A stretch of 33,613 nucleotides of DNA from a virus, in IMG/VR virus record IMGVR_UViG_3300017917_003528, positions 1 through 33,613 of that record; one strand, written 5' to 3'. Both the position numbers and the translations under genes were made by a program. Under the pieces are notes generated by a model. The model saw only the letters and a program-made list of their open reading frames with translations. It did no database searches and had not been told where the DNA came from. Positions 1 to 8,104 of this stretch are shown here, one piece after another. The first letter of the stretch is position 1, and each line of letters opens with the position of its first letter.

Positions 1-184
1 CATAAGAAGAACTTACACTAGGTCCACCCCCACCATTAATAGTTACTTTTACATTATTAAAAGAATCTACAGAAGCTGAAACTCCTGAACCTGAAAAATT
101 TAATATATTGACCTGAGTAGTAATTAAACCACCTTGACTTTGTATTTTAACAGGTATTAATCCAGGTTGACTTAAAAAAGGCAT
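1..184 (-). CDS. Virion/fibre-like protein, N-terminal fragment (runs off window)
   Basis: An open frame starts with ATG at 184 and continues to the window edge without a stop (about 61 codons). Its ATG overlaps the stop of the gp15-like gene as TAATG, so the two are translationally coupled. The N-terminus begins MPFLSQPGLIPVKIQSQ and goes on with a Gly/Ser/Val/Asn-rich stretch ending in GGGG, the look of beta-rich fibre or adhesin proteins of tailed phages. No catalytic motif is visible in the fragment. Its place after gp13-gp14-gp15 suggests a virion component. The specific function is not recognised because most of the gene is missing. Confidence 0.6.
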   Translation of the reverse strand, partial: MPFLSQPGLIPVKIQSQGGLITTQVNILNFSGSGVSASVDSFNNVKVTINGGGGPSVSSSY

Positions 185-1035
185 TAATCTATATTATCAG
201 TAGTTTCTAAGAAAATAGTAGTTTTAGTTTTGTTATTAAATTTATTAATAGCATTACTATCTTTTTGTATATTATCAGGAATAATATATCCATTTAAAGT
301 AACATCAAATGTACTTCTAACAGCTCTTTCAGCATTTTCATTTAATTCTGTTTGGAAACCAAATGAATTAATTCTAGCTTGAAATTTATAACGTTCTGGA
401 TTACCCCAATAAGCATCAGAGGCATAATTCATAGCCTCCACTATTTTATTTAATTGTTCTACATAATAAGTAAACACAACAAAGGAATAAGTTACAGTGA
501 CATAATCCGGAGCAACAACAGCATAGTATTGTTTTTCTGGTTTTCTATTATTTAAAACATTAAAAGCATCATACGCATTTCTTGGATCATATGATTTTTG
601 AAAAATACCATAATTATTAGGATTATTAGCATCCATTTTGTTTGCTAATGTTCTATTTTTTTCAATATTGTTTCTTTTAAATATAATTAAAGGAGCCATT
701 AAACTACCTTTTAAATCTCTTAAATATCCATCTTTTTGATATGATTTCCATTTTTCAGGAGAACCATATAATACAGGAACAGGAATTGATTCACCATTTT
801 GATATACAGTAGGTTTAATAACATTTTCTAAATAATAGAAAACAGCCTCATCTATGTCTTGAATACCAACAGTATAAGGTTTAACTGTATCTCCTCTCCA
901 AGACTGTTGTAAAGCTCTACCTTTAGGATTCTGTTGAGAATAATTAGGATTACCTTGTTCCTTATCGGAAGGAGTTACTAGAGAGTTTGCTATCTCTTTT
1001 TGGTTTTTTGGAATTGGTTTTCTTTCTCTAGCCAT
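184..1035 (-). CDS. 15: Tail sheath stabilizer / tail completion protein, gp15-like
   Basis: A 283-residue soluble protein with no membrane segment. In T4, gp15 caps the tail tube and sheath and connects the tail to the neck. Visible here are an N-terminal Lys/Gln/Asn-rich arm, then TVGIQDIDEAVFYYLENVIKP and VPVLYGSPEKW, followed by a segment on insertion into a beta-rich fold (LKGSLMAPLIIFKRN). This pattern resembles gp15 of T4-like cyanophages and uncultured marine phages. The start overlaps the stop of the gp14-like gene (TAATG). The order gp13-gp14-gp15 is the T4 order, which supports the call. The assignment rests on remembered family features and synteny, not on a search. Confidence 0.6.
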   Translation of the reverse strand: MARERKPIPKNQKEIANSLVTPSDKEQGNPNYSQQNPKGRALQQSWRGDTVKPYTVGIQDIDEAVFYYLENVIKPTVYQNGESIPVPVLYGSPEKWKSYQKDGYLRDLKGSLMAPLIIFKRNNIEKNRTLANKMDANNPNNYGIFQKSYDPRNAYDAFNVLNNRKPEKQYYAVVAPDYVTVTYSFVVFTYYVEQLNKIVEAMNYASDAYWGNPERYKFQARINSFGFQTELNENAERAVRSTFDVTLNGYIIPDNIQKDSNAINKFNNKTKTTIFLETTDNID

Positions 1036-1556
1036 TATAATCTTTGTTTAATAATGTTTAATCTATCAGCAGGAACATAATGAGCAGTACAAATAACAGA
1101 TAAATTGTAACCAAAATCTTCTAATCCTGGATTTAATGGGTTGTTGTTATTATCATCATAATAAGGATAATCAGGATCTTTACCTGTAAAGAATTGAACA
1201 ACATTCTCATTATCGATTTCCCAGTAAGCATCTTGCCACATTATAATATCTCCAATTTCCGGTACTACATTAGCATCTACTAAATCATCACGTAAAAATT
1301 TAACTGTAATAGGCCAATTAAAACCTACTAAGTCATCTTGTATAGGTGCTGTTTGATCACCAACTTCCACTAAAGCACTAAATAAAATAGGATTTAAATA
1401 TACTCTACCTCCTGTTGTTTCACCATACATGTTTGTTTTAGTTTCCGTTAAATTACTTTTATAAAACACTACTTCTTGAGATATAATGTTTCCCATTAAC
1501 TCACGGTTAATTAATCTAAATAAACTTATATCGCGACTACCACCAAATAAAGCCAT
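1035..1556 (-). CDS. 14: Neck / head-closure protein, gp14-like
   Basis: A 173-residue protein. In T4, gp14 joins gp13 in the neck that closes the filled head and receives the tail. Typical features are the N-terminal FGGSRDISLFRLINRELM, an early EVVFYK segment followed by MYGE, and FLRDDL near residue 110, a recurring motif in gp14 of T4-like phages. It then has an aromatic, acidic stretch (QFFTGKDPDYPYYDDNNN). It starts one base after the upstream gene stop and its own stop overlaps the gp15-like ATG, so the three neck genes form one coupled unit. T4 gp14 is longer (256 residues), so this is a compact version. A gp6/stopper-type head-closure protein is the alternative name. Confidence 0.6.
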   Translation of the reverse strand: MALFGGSRDISLFRLINRELMGNIISQEVVFYKSNLTETKTNMYGETTGGRVYLNPILFSALVEVGDQTAPIQDDLVGFNWPITVKFLRDDLVDANVVPEIGDIIMWQDAYWEIDNENVVQFFTGKDPDYPYYDDNNNNPLNPGLEDFGYNLSVICTAHYVPADRLNIIKQRL

Positions 1557-1557
1557 A

Positions 1558-2709
1558 TTATCCTATATAAATTGTCATTGGAACTTGATTTAATTCTGTT
1601 TGTCGAGCTGTTGTTTCAGCTGCTCTTCTTTCAAGTAAAGATTGTTTTGATGTTTGGTCAAAATATTCTCTTAATCTTGTTATTAAAGCTTCTTTATCAG
1701 TAGTTGCAGAGGCTAATAAATCACTTTGATTTAAAGTAACTTCTGCTCCTGGAATTGGGATTGTTGTGTATTTACCTCTAATATAACCTAACATTTCTTT
1801 ACATAATGCTAGAGTATATTCAAAGATCCAACTTCTACCAACAGCATTTATTTGAGAATATGTTGGATTATTATAAGGAGTATTACTAATATTTGTAATT
1901 TTAGAAGGGGCATTAGTTATAGCAGAATTATATCTATCATCTACTTTAATATAATTAAACCATAATTGAACTCCTTGATCACCATCACCTGGAACAGGGA
2001 ATATTCTTAATCTATTATTAATTAATTGGAAAGTATAGTTAGAATATCTAACTTGGTTACTCATTTCAATAGCTTGTATATTTGCCATATCATAACTTAA
2101 AGGCATTAATACAAAGTTAGTTGAAGGACCGTAACCTGCTAAACCCATTAAACCAACGGCAGCTGTAGTACCAGGACCTAAACCAGCCCAAGGACTATAT
2201 AGTTGATTAATTGCAGGAGTACCTTCATAGAATATTTTTTTAATTTCTATACCGCCAGTAATATTATTTTGAGTGGCCCATGTGTTTAAATCATAGTCTT
2301 GTATACTAGACGTTAATACTACGGAACCACTAAACCAAGTTACATTTCCACCAGTACCTGCTTCTTCAGCATATTGTTGAGATAATCTAACTATAGGACC
2401 TAAACTAGGAGTAATTAAAGCATTATTTAAAGCTGAACCTGTGGTTACACCTTCTAAAGATAAATAATTATCTCTTGCTTGAAACGCATATACTTCATTA
2501 CCATACACTGTAGTTGCTTCTTCAAAAGCGGCATAAAAGTTTAAATCTTGTAATTCTACATTTTCAATAGGATAACCTAAACGTAAAGCACAAAATCTAG
2601 TTACTTTATCAGCGTCTGTTTGGAATTGATAGTCATTATCATAAAATCCAAAAGGTGTATTTCCAGGAAAGAATGATGATGAACCAGGGTATATTGGGAT
2701 GTTAGCCAT
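1558..2709 (-). CDS. 13: Neck protein / head-tail adaptor, gp13-like
   Basis: A 383-residue protein with no membrane segment. The diagnostic region is near residues 38-70: RLGYPIENVELQDLNFYAAFEEA, the pattern (LG.P..NVEL.D......EEA) seen at the start of gp13-type neck proteins and head-tail adaptors, where two helices contact the portal. The middle is Gly/Ser/Asn-rich and the C-terminal third (about 290-370) is helical and charged. T4 gp13 is 309 residues, so this one is somewhat longer. It is the first gene after a terminator at 2746-2769 and carries the TATTTAT element 17 bases before the ATG, so it probably opens the neck transcript gp13-gp14-gp15. Confidence 0.6.
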   Translation of the reverse strand: MANIPIYPGSSSFFPGNTPFGFYDNDYQFQTDADKVTRFCALRLGYPIENVELQDLNFYAAFEEATTVYGNEVYAFQARDNYLSLEGVTTGSALNNALITPSLGPIVRLSQQYAEEAGTGGNVTWFSGSVVLTSSIQDYDLNTWATQNNITGGIEIKKIFYEGTPAINQLYSPWAGLGPGTTAAVGLMGLAGYGPSTNFVLMPLSYDMANIQAIEMSNQVRYSNYTFQLINNRLRIFPVPGDGDQGVQLWFNYIKVDDRYNSAITNAPSKITNISNTPYNNPTYSQINAVGRSWIFEYTLALCKEMLGYIRGKYTTIPIPGAEVTLNQSDLLASATTDKEALITRLREYFDQTSKQSLLERRAAETTARQTELNQVPMTIYIG

Positions 2710-2726
2710 AAATGCAGTATTTGATT

Positions 2727-2733
2727 ATAAATA
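2727..2733 (-). promoter_or_regulatory. TATTTAT element before gp13-like gene
   Basis: Minus-strand AATATTTATAATC; the TATTTAT core ends 17 bases before the ATG at 2709. It lies just downstream of a terminator, the position expected of a promoter. One of eleven copies. Confidence 0.5.
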
Positions 2734-2745
2734 TTTAAAATAAGG

Positions 2746-2769
2746 AAAGGACCCACATTGGAGTCCTTT
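2746..2769 (-). terminator. Rho-independent terminator before neck genes
   Basis: Perfect 7-bp stem AAAGGAC (2746-2752) with GTCCTTT (2763-2769); the loop can extend the stem by CC/GG with one bulged A. In minus-strand sense it is followed by CCTTATTTTAAATA. It separates the small gene ending at 2792 from the gp13-like gene. Confidence 0.65.
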
Positions 2770-2791
2770 AATTTCTTAAGTTAAGATTTAA

Positions 2792-3049
2792 TTAAGCTTG
2801 TGTAGAAGGAATAAATTCACCTTTTTCAAGATCAATTGTACCATTACCATACTTATCAGATAATACTTTTCCTAATTCTTGTTCTTTAGCTTTAAATTCA
2901 TTCAAAAAAGTAATAACTTCTTCTTTTCTTTTTTCAAGTTGAATTTTAGTAATTTCTAAATTACCTAATTCTAAAGCAATTTGTTGAGCTTGAGTTTGAA
3001 TCTCAGTTAATTGTTGGATTTCTTCTGCTGTTAGAGTTGTATTTGACAT
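2792..3049 (-). CDS. Small coiled-coil protein, probably virion-associated
   Basis: 85 residues from ATG at 3049 (MSNTTLTAEEIQQL). A longer reading would begin at TTG 3091 inside the preceding gene; the ATG is preferred because translation then begins after that gene's stop at 3063. Residues 7-65 form an almost unbroken Gln/Glu/Leu/Lys-rich helix with a heptad pattern (coiled coil), followed by LSDKYGNGTIDLEKGEF, a short beta-hairpin-like tail. No catalytic residues or membrane segment are present. Similar small helical proteins occur in structural regions of marine and freshwater T4-like phages, generally without known function. It is the last gene of the fibre cluster, followed by a terminator. 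Confidence 0.7.
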   Translation of the reverse strand: MSNTTLTAEEIQQLTEIQTQAQQIALELGNLEITKIQLEKRKEEVITFLNEFKAKEQELGKVLSDKYGNGTIDLEKGEFIPSTQA

Positions 3050-3062
3050 AACGTTATATTTT

Positions 3063-3389
3063 TTATTCTGTTGGGATTCCTGTAATTTCAAAAGTAGTTG
3101 TTGGATATGAAGTTTGTAATTGAGATACTACTTGTGTAGTAACATAATAAAGATACTTATCAACTACTGTACTTCCAACCTCAGATGCAGGAGCATCAGC
3201 TGTTTCAATATAAAAAGGCCAACATGAAAGTGATGCTGAACCTGATATATAAGCATCTTTTGAAGGATACATAAAACAATCTACTGGTACTTGAGTTCCT
3301 GCTACAGGATAATGTAATGTTAAACGGAAATATGGTTGATTGTATGTTCCGTAATTGTATTCTAATGTGTTTGTAACTTGTATTGCCAT
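3063..3389 (-). CDS. Unknown small protein of the fibre cluster
   Basis: 108 residues, not recognised. It begins MAIQVTNTLEYNYGTY, followed by alternating polar and hydrophobic residues typical of beta strands (PYFRLTLHYP), a CFMYPSKDAYISGSAS stretch and a Trp/Pro turn (CWPFYIE). The end is TTFEITGIPTE. It has no signal peptide, membrane helix or enzymatic motif. Its location between a decoration-like beta protein and a coiled-coil protein, all on the same strand with short gaps, suggests a virion or fibre-assembly role. A TATTTAT element ends 6 bases before the ATG. Confidence 0.65.
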   Translation of the reverse strand: MAIQVTNTLEYNYGTYNQPYFRLTLHYPVAGTQVPVDCFMYPSKDAYISGSASLSCWPFYIETADAPASEVGSTVVDKYLYYVTTQVVSQLQTSYPTTTFEITGIPTE

Positions 3390-3395
3390 ATGTTA

Positions 3396-3402
3396 ATAAA
3401 TA
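3396..3402 (-). promoter_or_regulatory. TATTTAT element before gene 3063-3389
   Basis: Minus-strand ACATATTTATTAACAT directly before ATG at 3389; the core ends 6 bases before the start. Confidence 0.4.
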
Positions 3403-3420
3403 TGTGAGAAATGAGCTAAA

Positions 3421-3819
3421 TTATTGGATTAGCATATAACTTGCTACTGCTGATATTGAACCTGTGAATGCTCCTGATAATGGGTTTGATCCTGTTAAGA
3501 ATATTTGTATACTATCTCCGGCTTCAAGTACCATATTATCCGCTAAAATATTTAAAGAAGCATAAGCAGGAATTATACCAAATGTAATTAAGTTGTAGGT
3601 TGCTGTTGAACCAGATTTAATTAAATTAGCAGTTGTACTTATTGTATATCCTGAACCTGATGTAAAGGTTGAATTTGCAATTTGACAGCTTTTAATAATA
3701 ATAGTTGAAGATGTTGGACAGATTAATAATGAACCTGAAGAAGAATATGAGCCTGTATAAATTGAGGATGATACAGATGCTGATAGATTTAATCCTATGT
3801 TTTTATAGATATTTGCCAT
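3421..3819 (-). CDS. Beta-sandwich virion / decoration-like protein
   Basis: 132 residues, Ser/Thr/Ile-rich and almost free of charge. The order of features is IYTGSYSSSGSLLICP, then TIIIKSCQIANST, then IIPAYASLNILADNMVLEAGDSI, then a terminal ISAVASYMLIQ. This matches a small beta-sandwich family common among structural genes of marine T4-like phages and podophages (pattern L..CP..T...I..CQIAN ... IPA..SL.IL....VLEAGD ... ISA). It probably binds the outside of the virion. No enzymatic residues are seen. Its ATG immediately follows the stop of the 80-residue gene without a gap, so the genes are coupled. The fold call is from pattern memory only. Confidence 0.55.
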   Translation of the reverse strand: MANIYKNIGLNLSASVSSSIYTGSYSSSGSLLICPTSSTIIIKSCQIANSTFTSGSGYTISTTANLIKSGSTATYNLITFGIIPAYASLNILADNMVLEAGDSIQIFLTGSNPLSGAFTGSISAVASYMLIQ

Positions 3820-4062
3820 TTATATGAGTGGTGATGATTGTATTATTTCAAATTGTTGCGGTTGTCCTAAAATTGTTTCTAGACTTTGATCATAACTAAT
3901 ATACCAAAATTGGGGTTCGTTTAATTCTGCAAAATTATAATCTACCCAATGTTGTGTTATATCTGTAGGGGTTTTTGGAATATCATAATAGTTGTCGCAT
4001 TGCTTCTGTGCAACAATTGCTTCTTGTTCTGTAATATATTTATATCCGTTAATAAATGCCAT
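3820..4062 (-). CDS. Small conserved phage protein, unknown
   Basis: 80 residues beginning MAFINGYKYITEQEAIVAQ, with a single Cys and an aromatic-rich middle (HWVDYNFAELNEPQFWYISYD). I recall similar short proteins beside fibre genes of freshwater phages, but no function is known to me. It overlaps the end of the upstream LamG-like gene by 14 bases and abuts the next gene, so all three are probably translated from one message. It could be a fibre-assembly factor or a small baseplate component; the sequence does not decide. Confidence 0.65.
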   Translation of the reverse strand: MAFINGYKYITEQEAIVAQKQCDNYYDIPKTPTDITQHWVDYNFAELNEPQFWYISYDQSLETILGQPQQFEIIQSSPLI

Positions 4063-4948
4063 AGTATATGTTTATATTAGTATTTATTCCTGAATTATTG
4101 GAAAATTGATTAGATTGATATAATATAACTTCTGAAATACTTGAATCATCAATATTAGATCCATATTGTCCTATATAAAAGAAATTTTGAGCTGGGGAGT
4201 TTGATGTAAACGTTGTAGTTAATAAAATATTATTTCGATAAATACTACTTGGAGTTCCCCCCAAAACAAATCCAGAATTAACTCTAAAATCAGTTGTAAC
4301 GCTATCTGATGTACTTATATATCCTGAGGTGCCTAGTATGTATATGTTATTATCTGTAAAACTAACTAAACTACTATTCAATCCTGTTGTACCTCCTAAA
4401 TAAGTTAAAGTTCTACCAGCCGTATTTTTTTTACCTACTCCAAATATTGACCAACTAGAGGCGGGGGTTATTGTTGAACTTAATTGGAGAAATTGACTAT
4501 TATATCGTAATATGGGTTTGGAATTTTGTGTTATTATATTTCCACTAATTACTATTTGTGGTTGAGTCAATGCATTTGCTTGACTAGCATTTATACCATT
4601 ACCACTTTGATCATACCATATAGTTATAAATCCATTATTACTACCACAAAAAGATAGTAATTGTGATGTATTTAAATTACCTGATGAATCAAAACCAATA
4701 TCTTGTTCAGTATTATCACTTGATCTTCTTACTCTAATAGCATTTCCTGTATATGTTGTTAATAATTTTCTTAATGAAAACGCAACTGCTGCTCCTGGGT
4801 ATAGATCTAATAAGTATGTATTACTTAAAATAGGATTAAGTCTCCCATTTGCTCTTTCTAAAAAATACTTATCATAACCAATAGAACCAGATGGTGTTAC
4901 TCTTTGATCAGATCCTATATAACCACTGTTTAAACCAAGTTTTCCCAT
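4049..4948 (-). CDS. LamG/concanavalin-like adhesin with GH54-type N-terminal motif
   Basis: 299 residues. After a short N-terminal arm, residues about 48-140 follow the pattern seen at the start of alpha-L-arabinofuranosidase B (GH54) catalytic domains and in phage proteins annotated that way: a SLRKL segment, GNAIRVRRSSDN, then ITIWYDQSGNGINA. The rest is Ser/Thr/Asn-rich with regular beta strands, consistent with a concanavalin-like jelly roll. It may bind or cleave host surface glycans, which would make it receptor-binding or a depolymerase. Catalytic residues of GH54 cannot be confirmed by eye, so carbohydrate binding is the safer reading. It follows the large fibre gene after the TATTTAT element. 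Confidence 0.6.
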   Translation of the reverse strand: MGKLGLNSGYIGSDQRVTPSGSIGYDKYFLERANGRLNPILSNTYLLDLYPGAAVAFSLRKLLTTYTGNAIRVRRSSDNTEQDIGFDSSGNLNTSQLLSFCGSNNGFITIWYDQSGNGINASQANALTQPQIVISGNIITQNSKPILRYNSQFLQLSSTITPASSWSIFGVGKKNTAGRTLTYLGGTTGLNSSLVSFTDNNIYILGTSGYISTSDSVTTDFRVNSGFVLGGTPSSIYRNNILLTTTFTSNSPAQNFFYIGQYGSNIDDSSISEVILYQSNQFSNNSGINTNINIYYGIY

Positions 4949-4953
4949 TTCGT

Positions 4954-4960
4954 ATAAATA
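4954..4960 (-). promoter_or_regulatory. TATTTAT element fused to upstream stop codon
   Basis: Minus-strand TAA-TATTTAT-ACGAA-ATG. The TAA is the stop of the fibre gene (4961-4963) and the ATG is that of the LamG-like gene at 4948. Confidence 0.5.
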
Positions 4961-7900
4961 TTAAGACATAAACCAAATAAACGCAGGATCTATCACTTGT
5001 CCTTCTGTAATAAGAGAACCGGTAACTGCTAATGAACCTGTAATTTGTGCTGAACCTGTGTATGGGAAAGTTGAGCCACCACCTCCGTTCATAGCATAAG
5101 ATGCTGTTAAAGCATAAGATGCAGTACCTAATAATGAACTAGTGATTGATGTTGCTGTTAATGAACCTGTAATTGTAACATCACTTGTAAATCTACCTGA
5201 ACCTGAAACATCTAATTTAAATGATGAGTTTGTAGTTGTACCTATTAAAAAATTATTATTTACAATAGAAGTATAACTTTGATGAATACGTAATATTTCT
5301 CCTGTATTCATTGAAAAAGATACTGGGCGACTTGCTGCTGCGCTATTTGAAAAAGAAACTCCTGTATCTGTTACTGCTAATGTAAATTGATAACCACCAA
5401 CTCCACTATAACTTGCTACAAATCCTTTATTTGTACCATCGGATACTGTTAATTTTTCAAGTACAGTTAATCCATCTCCTCTAACTCTTAATGAGTCTAA
5501 TCCTGATTTATTTTGTACAACAAGATTATATCCAGTATTAATAGAAAAATTTCCTTTAAAATATGCTTGTCCTCCATAAGCATATAAAGAATACGCTGTT
5601 GAAGTAGCAACATCATCACCTTTAACTCTTAACCCATAATTTGTTACACCAGTAAAAGAAGAAGCTGTAAACGTTGGAGTTATATCTAGTCCTATTAATG
5701 TATCATTATTTGCTGATGCTGTTAAAATATTATTAAAATATACTCCTTGAGCTAAAGCAGATGAAGCTGTGACTGAACCTGTGATTATTAAATTACCTAC
5801 AAATCTACCTGAACCTGAAACATCTAGTTTAAAACTAGGTGTTAAATTACCTATACCTACATTCATTGTAGATCCATTTAGGACTAATCCTTGGTTAAAT
5901 GTAGCGGTACCATTAACTGCTAAAATTACACTACCTGTTCTGGCTGAAACTAAATAAGCTCCTTCATCTCCTCCAAATCTAGAACTTAATCTTAATAAAG
6001 CTCCATTACCTATGTTAGCATTATTAGCATAAATATCAAAATTAGCTACGTTATTTGTACTATAAGAACCATAGGTTACTGTGCCAGCACCAACTAAAGT
6101 ATCACTAAAAAAACGTCCTCCAATAACACTACCTATAGCGCTATTTAATTGATTAGATTGAAGTGTAGATGTGAAACGACCTGAACCAGAAACATCTAAT
6201 GTATAAGCAGCAGATCCTGTTCCAATACTTACAAACCCATTATCTTGTACTACTAATGAGGCTGAAGCATTAGCATTTTGTACTAATAAAGAAGTTGTAG
6301 CTGAAGTTGTTCCTGATCCTTTTATTCCTAATCTTGCTGATAAATCAGATATGGTTCCTATACTAAAATTACCTCCATTAAATTGGGCTACATCTCCACC
6401 AAAAGATCTAAATCTTAAATAATCAGCACTACTAATTATCATAGATTTACCAGCTCCTTGAGTAGCTATACCAACAGGAGCACCAATTTCATTAAAAACT
6501 AAACCTGAAGCATAACCTGCTAGGTTAGCATCTTTAAATAAAGCAGCATAAGAACCAGCTCCAGAACCAATATAAAGAGAATTATTTACTTCCATTTGTC
6601 CTCTAGGTGTAGCTGTATTTACACCTACTGGAGAACCATTTATTAATAAAGAACCAGTTACTACTAAGTTATTTGTAAATCTACCTGAACCTGAAACATC
6701 TAAAGTAGATAAAGGGATTGAAGTTCCTATACCAACTGAACCTGTTCTAAATAAAGCCGCATAGTTAGGACCTGTTATACCTGAAAAAGTAGGGTTATAA
6801 TCAATACCTACTACAGAACCTGTGCTTGTACCAGTTTGATTAATAGTTGGCGCTAATTCTAAATGAGCATAATTTGTAGGAGCATTAGCTACAGCCCATG
6901 TTTCTGTAGTTCTAATAAATTTTGAAGTTCCAGCTCCAACCACATTTGCTCCAGCTGTTTTTTCAAACTGAAATCGAGCTCTAGGAGTTGTATTTCCACT
7001 CCAAGTTTCTCCCATATTATTTACAATAGGAAATTCCCATCGGTTTGCAAAAGAAAAATCATAATTGATAATTCCAGTATAAATTCTACGTGATTGAAGC
7101 CCTGGTGATTGACCTCCTATTATTAAATATCCTCCTACATCACTTGGACTTTGGTATAATTGTACAGGATTAGTACCATCAGATTTATATAAATACAAAA
7201 CATTATTTAAAAAATCCGCAGCTTTAAGACCAGATGAATTATATACAGTAACAGTACCATTATCCCAAACTTGAAAAGAAGCTGATGTATTTGAATTTTG
7301 AATTAATAAAGATGAAGATAATGAAGAAGTTGTTGCTCCTATTATATGTAAAGAAGCAGATGGTGATACTGTTCCTATTCCTACATTTCTATTTTCTAAT
7401 ATAGCTAAAGAAGATGATAATGAAGTATTTTGTACTAATAATGAAGCAGATAATGGATTTGATATTGTTCCTTTAATATGTAAAGAAGCTGATGGATTAT
7501 TAGTTCCTATTCCTACATAACCAGGAGTAGGTTGTATTCTCATTCTTTCAACATTATTAGTTGAAAAAGTTATAGTGTTTCCATTACCAAAATTAGCATC
7601 AACACCACCAGCACTAAAACCAGGTGCTCCCCAAAAATTAACATTAAATTTTAATCTTGGGTTTGCTTGTACATCAATTAAAGATGTTGTTTTATCATAA
7701 GGACTTACTAAACTAAAAAAACTAACACTTCCTGAAAGGTTTGTTGAACCTGAAACTTCTACAGATCCTGATATTTGTAAAGATGCTGTTGTTAACCACG
7801 TATTAGAACTACCACTTCTAAAAAATGGTTGACTTTCACCAACTTGACCTTGTGGACCTAAAGCTGTTAATTGAATAACTTTTACACTTTGATCTGTTAT

Positions 7901-8092
7901 ATTAACTTGTTTTAATGAAGGATCATTAATAACAGTAATATTAGGTTGTTGAGTTATGTTATTAGCATTTTGAGGTACAGAAACTTGTATAACATTAGTG
8001 TTAGACTGGTTAATTATAACCTGGTTTTGTTCGCTATCTGTTATAACTAAATAATTAGTTGCATTACTAGGTGTTACCTCATTTGTTGCCAT
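4961..8092 (-). CDS. Large tail fibre protein with GSGRF/GIGT repeats
   Basis: 1043 residues and the longest gene in the window. The N-terminal 70 residues are Asn/Gln/Val-rich and probably dock to the baseplate. A short collagen-like GPQGQVG follows at about 79-85. The shaft is built of repeated units: LDVSGSGRF occurs four times, each followed by a strand such as NLVVTGSL, and VGIGT..PSASLHI occurs twice near residues 190-250. Such repeats are common in fibres of Bacteroidota and freshwater phages. The C-terminus ends EGQVIDPAFIWFMS with no recognisable S74 peptidase chaperone, so trimerisation or folding may depend on separate proteins. No membrane segment is present. Probably the main host-recognition fibre. 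Confidence 0.8.
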   Translation of the reverse strand: MATNEVTPSNATNYLVITDSEQNQVIINQSNTNVIQVSVPQNANNITQQPNITVINDPSLKQVNITDQSVKVIQLTALGPQGQVGESQPFFRSGSSNTWLTTASLQISGSVEVSGSTNLSGSVSFFSLVSPYDKTTSLIDVQANPRLKFNVNFWGAPGFSAGGVDANFGNGNTITFSTNNVERMRIQPTPGYVGIGTNNPSASLHIKGTISNPLSASLLVQNTSLSSSLAILENRNVGIGTVSPSASLHIIGATTSSLSSSLLIQNSNTSASFQVWDNGTVTVYNSSGLKAADFLNNVLYLYKSDGTNPVQLYQSPSDVGGYLIIGGQSPGLQSRRIYTGIINYDFSFANRWEFPIVNNMGETWSGNTTPRARFQFEKTAGANVVGAGTSKFIRTTETWAVANAPTNYAHLELAPTINQTGTSTGSVVGIDYNPTFSGITGPNYAALFRTGSVGIGTSIPLSTLDVSGSGRFTNNLVVTGSLLINGSPVGVNTATPRGQMEVNNSLYIGSGAGSYAALFKDANLAGYASGLVFNEIGAPVGIATQGAGKSMIISSADYLRFRSFGGDVAQFNGGNFSIGTISDLSARLGIKGSGTTSATTSLLVQNANASASLVVQDNGFVSIGTGSAAYTLDVSGSGRFTSTLQSNQLNSAIGSVIGGRFFSDTLVGAGTVTYGSYSTNNVANFDIYANNANIGNGALLRLSSRFGGDEGAYLVSARTGSVILAVNGTATFNQGLVLNGSTMNVGIGNLTPSFKLDVSGSGRFVGNLIITGSVTASSALAQGVYFNNILTASANNDTLIGLDITPTFTASSFTGVTNYGLRVKGDDVATSTAYSLYAYGGQAYFKGNFSINTGYNLVVQNKSGLDSLRVRGDGLTVLEKLTVSDGTNKGFVASYSGVGGYQFTLAVTDTGVSFSNSAAASRPVSFSMNTGEILRIHQSYTSIVNNNFLIGTTTNSSFKLDVSGSGRFTSDVTITGSLTATSITSSLLGTASYALTASYAMNGGGGSTFPYTGSAQITGSLAVTGSLITEGQVIDPAFIWFMS

Positions 8093-8097
8093 TAATA

Positions 8098-8104
8098 ATA
8101 AATA
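8098..8104 (-). promoter_or_regulatory. TATTTAT element fused to upstream stop codon
   Basis: Minus-strand TAA-TATTTAT-TATTA-ATG. The TAA ends the beta-rich protein gene (8105-8107) and the ATG opens the large fibre at 8092. Confidence 0.5.

Noticed and set aside
4037-4044. A correctly oriented minus-strand TATAAATA (T4 late consensus).
   Set aside because: It lies inside the 80-residue gene just after its start, not before a gene; a chance match in AT-rich coding sequence is likelier.
4961-8092. Fibre repeats as a CRISPR or mobile-element repeat.
   Set aside because: The repeats are in frame, imperfect and explained by LDVSGSGRF and GIGT protein units.
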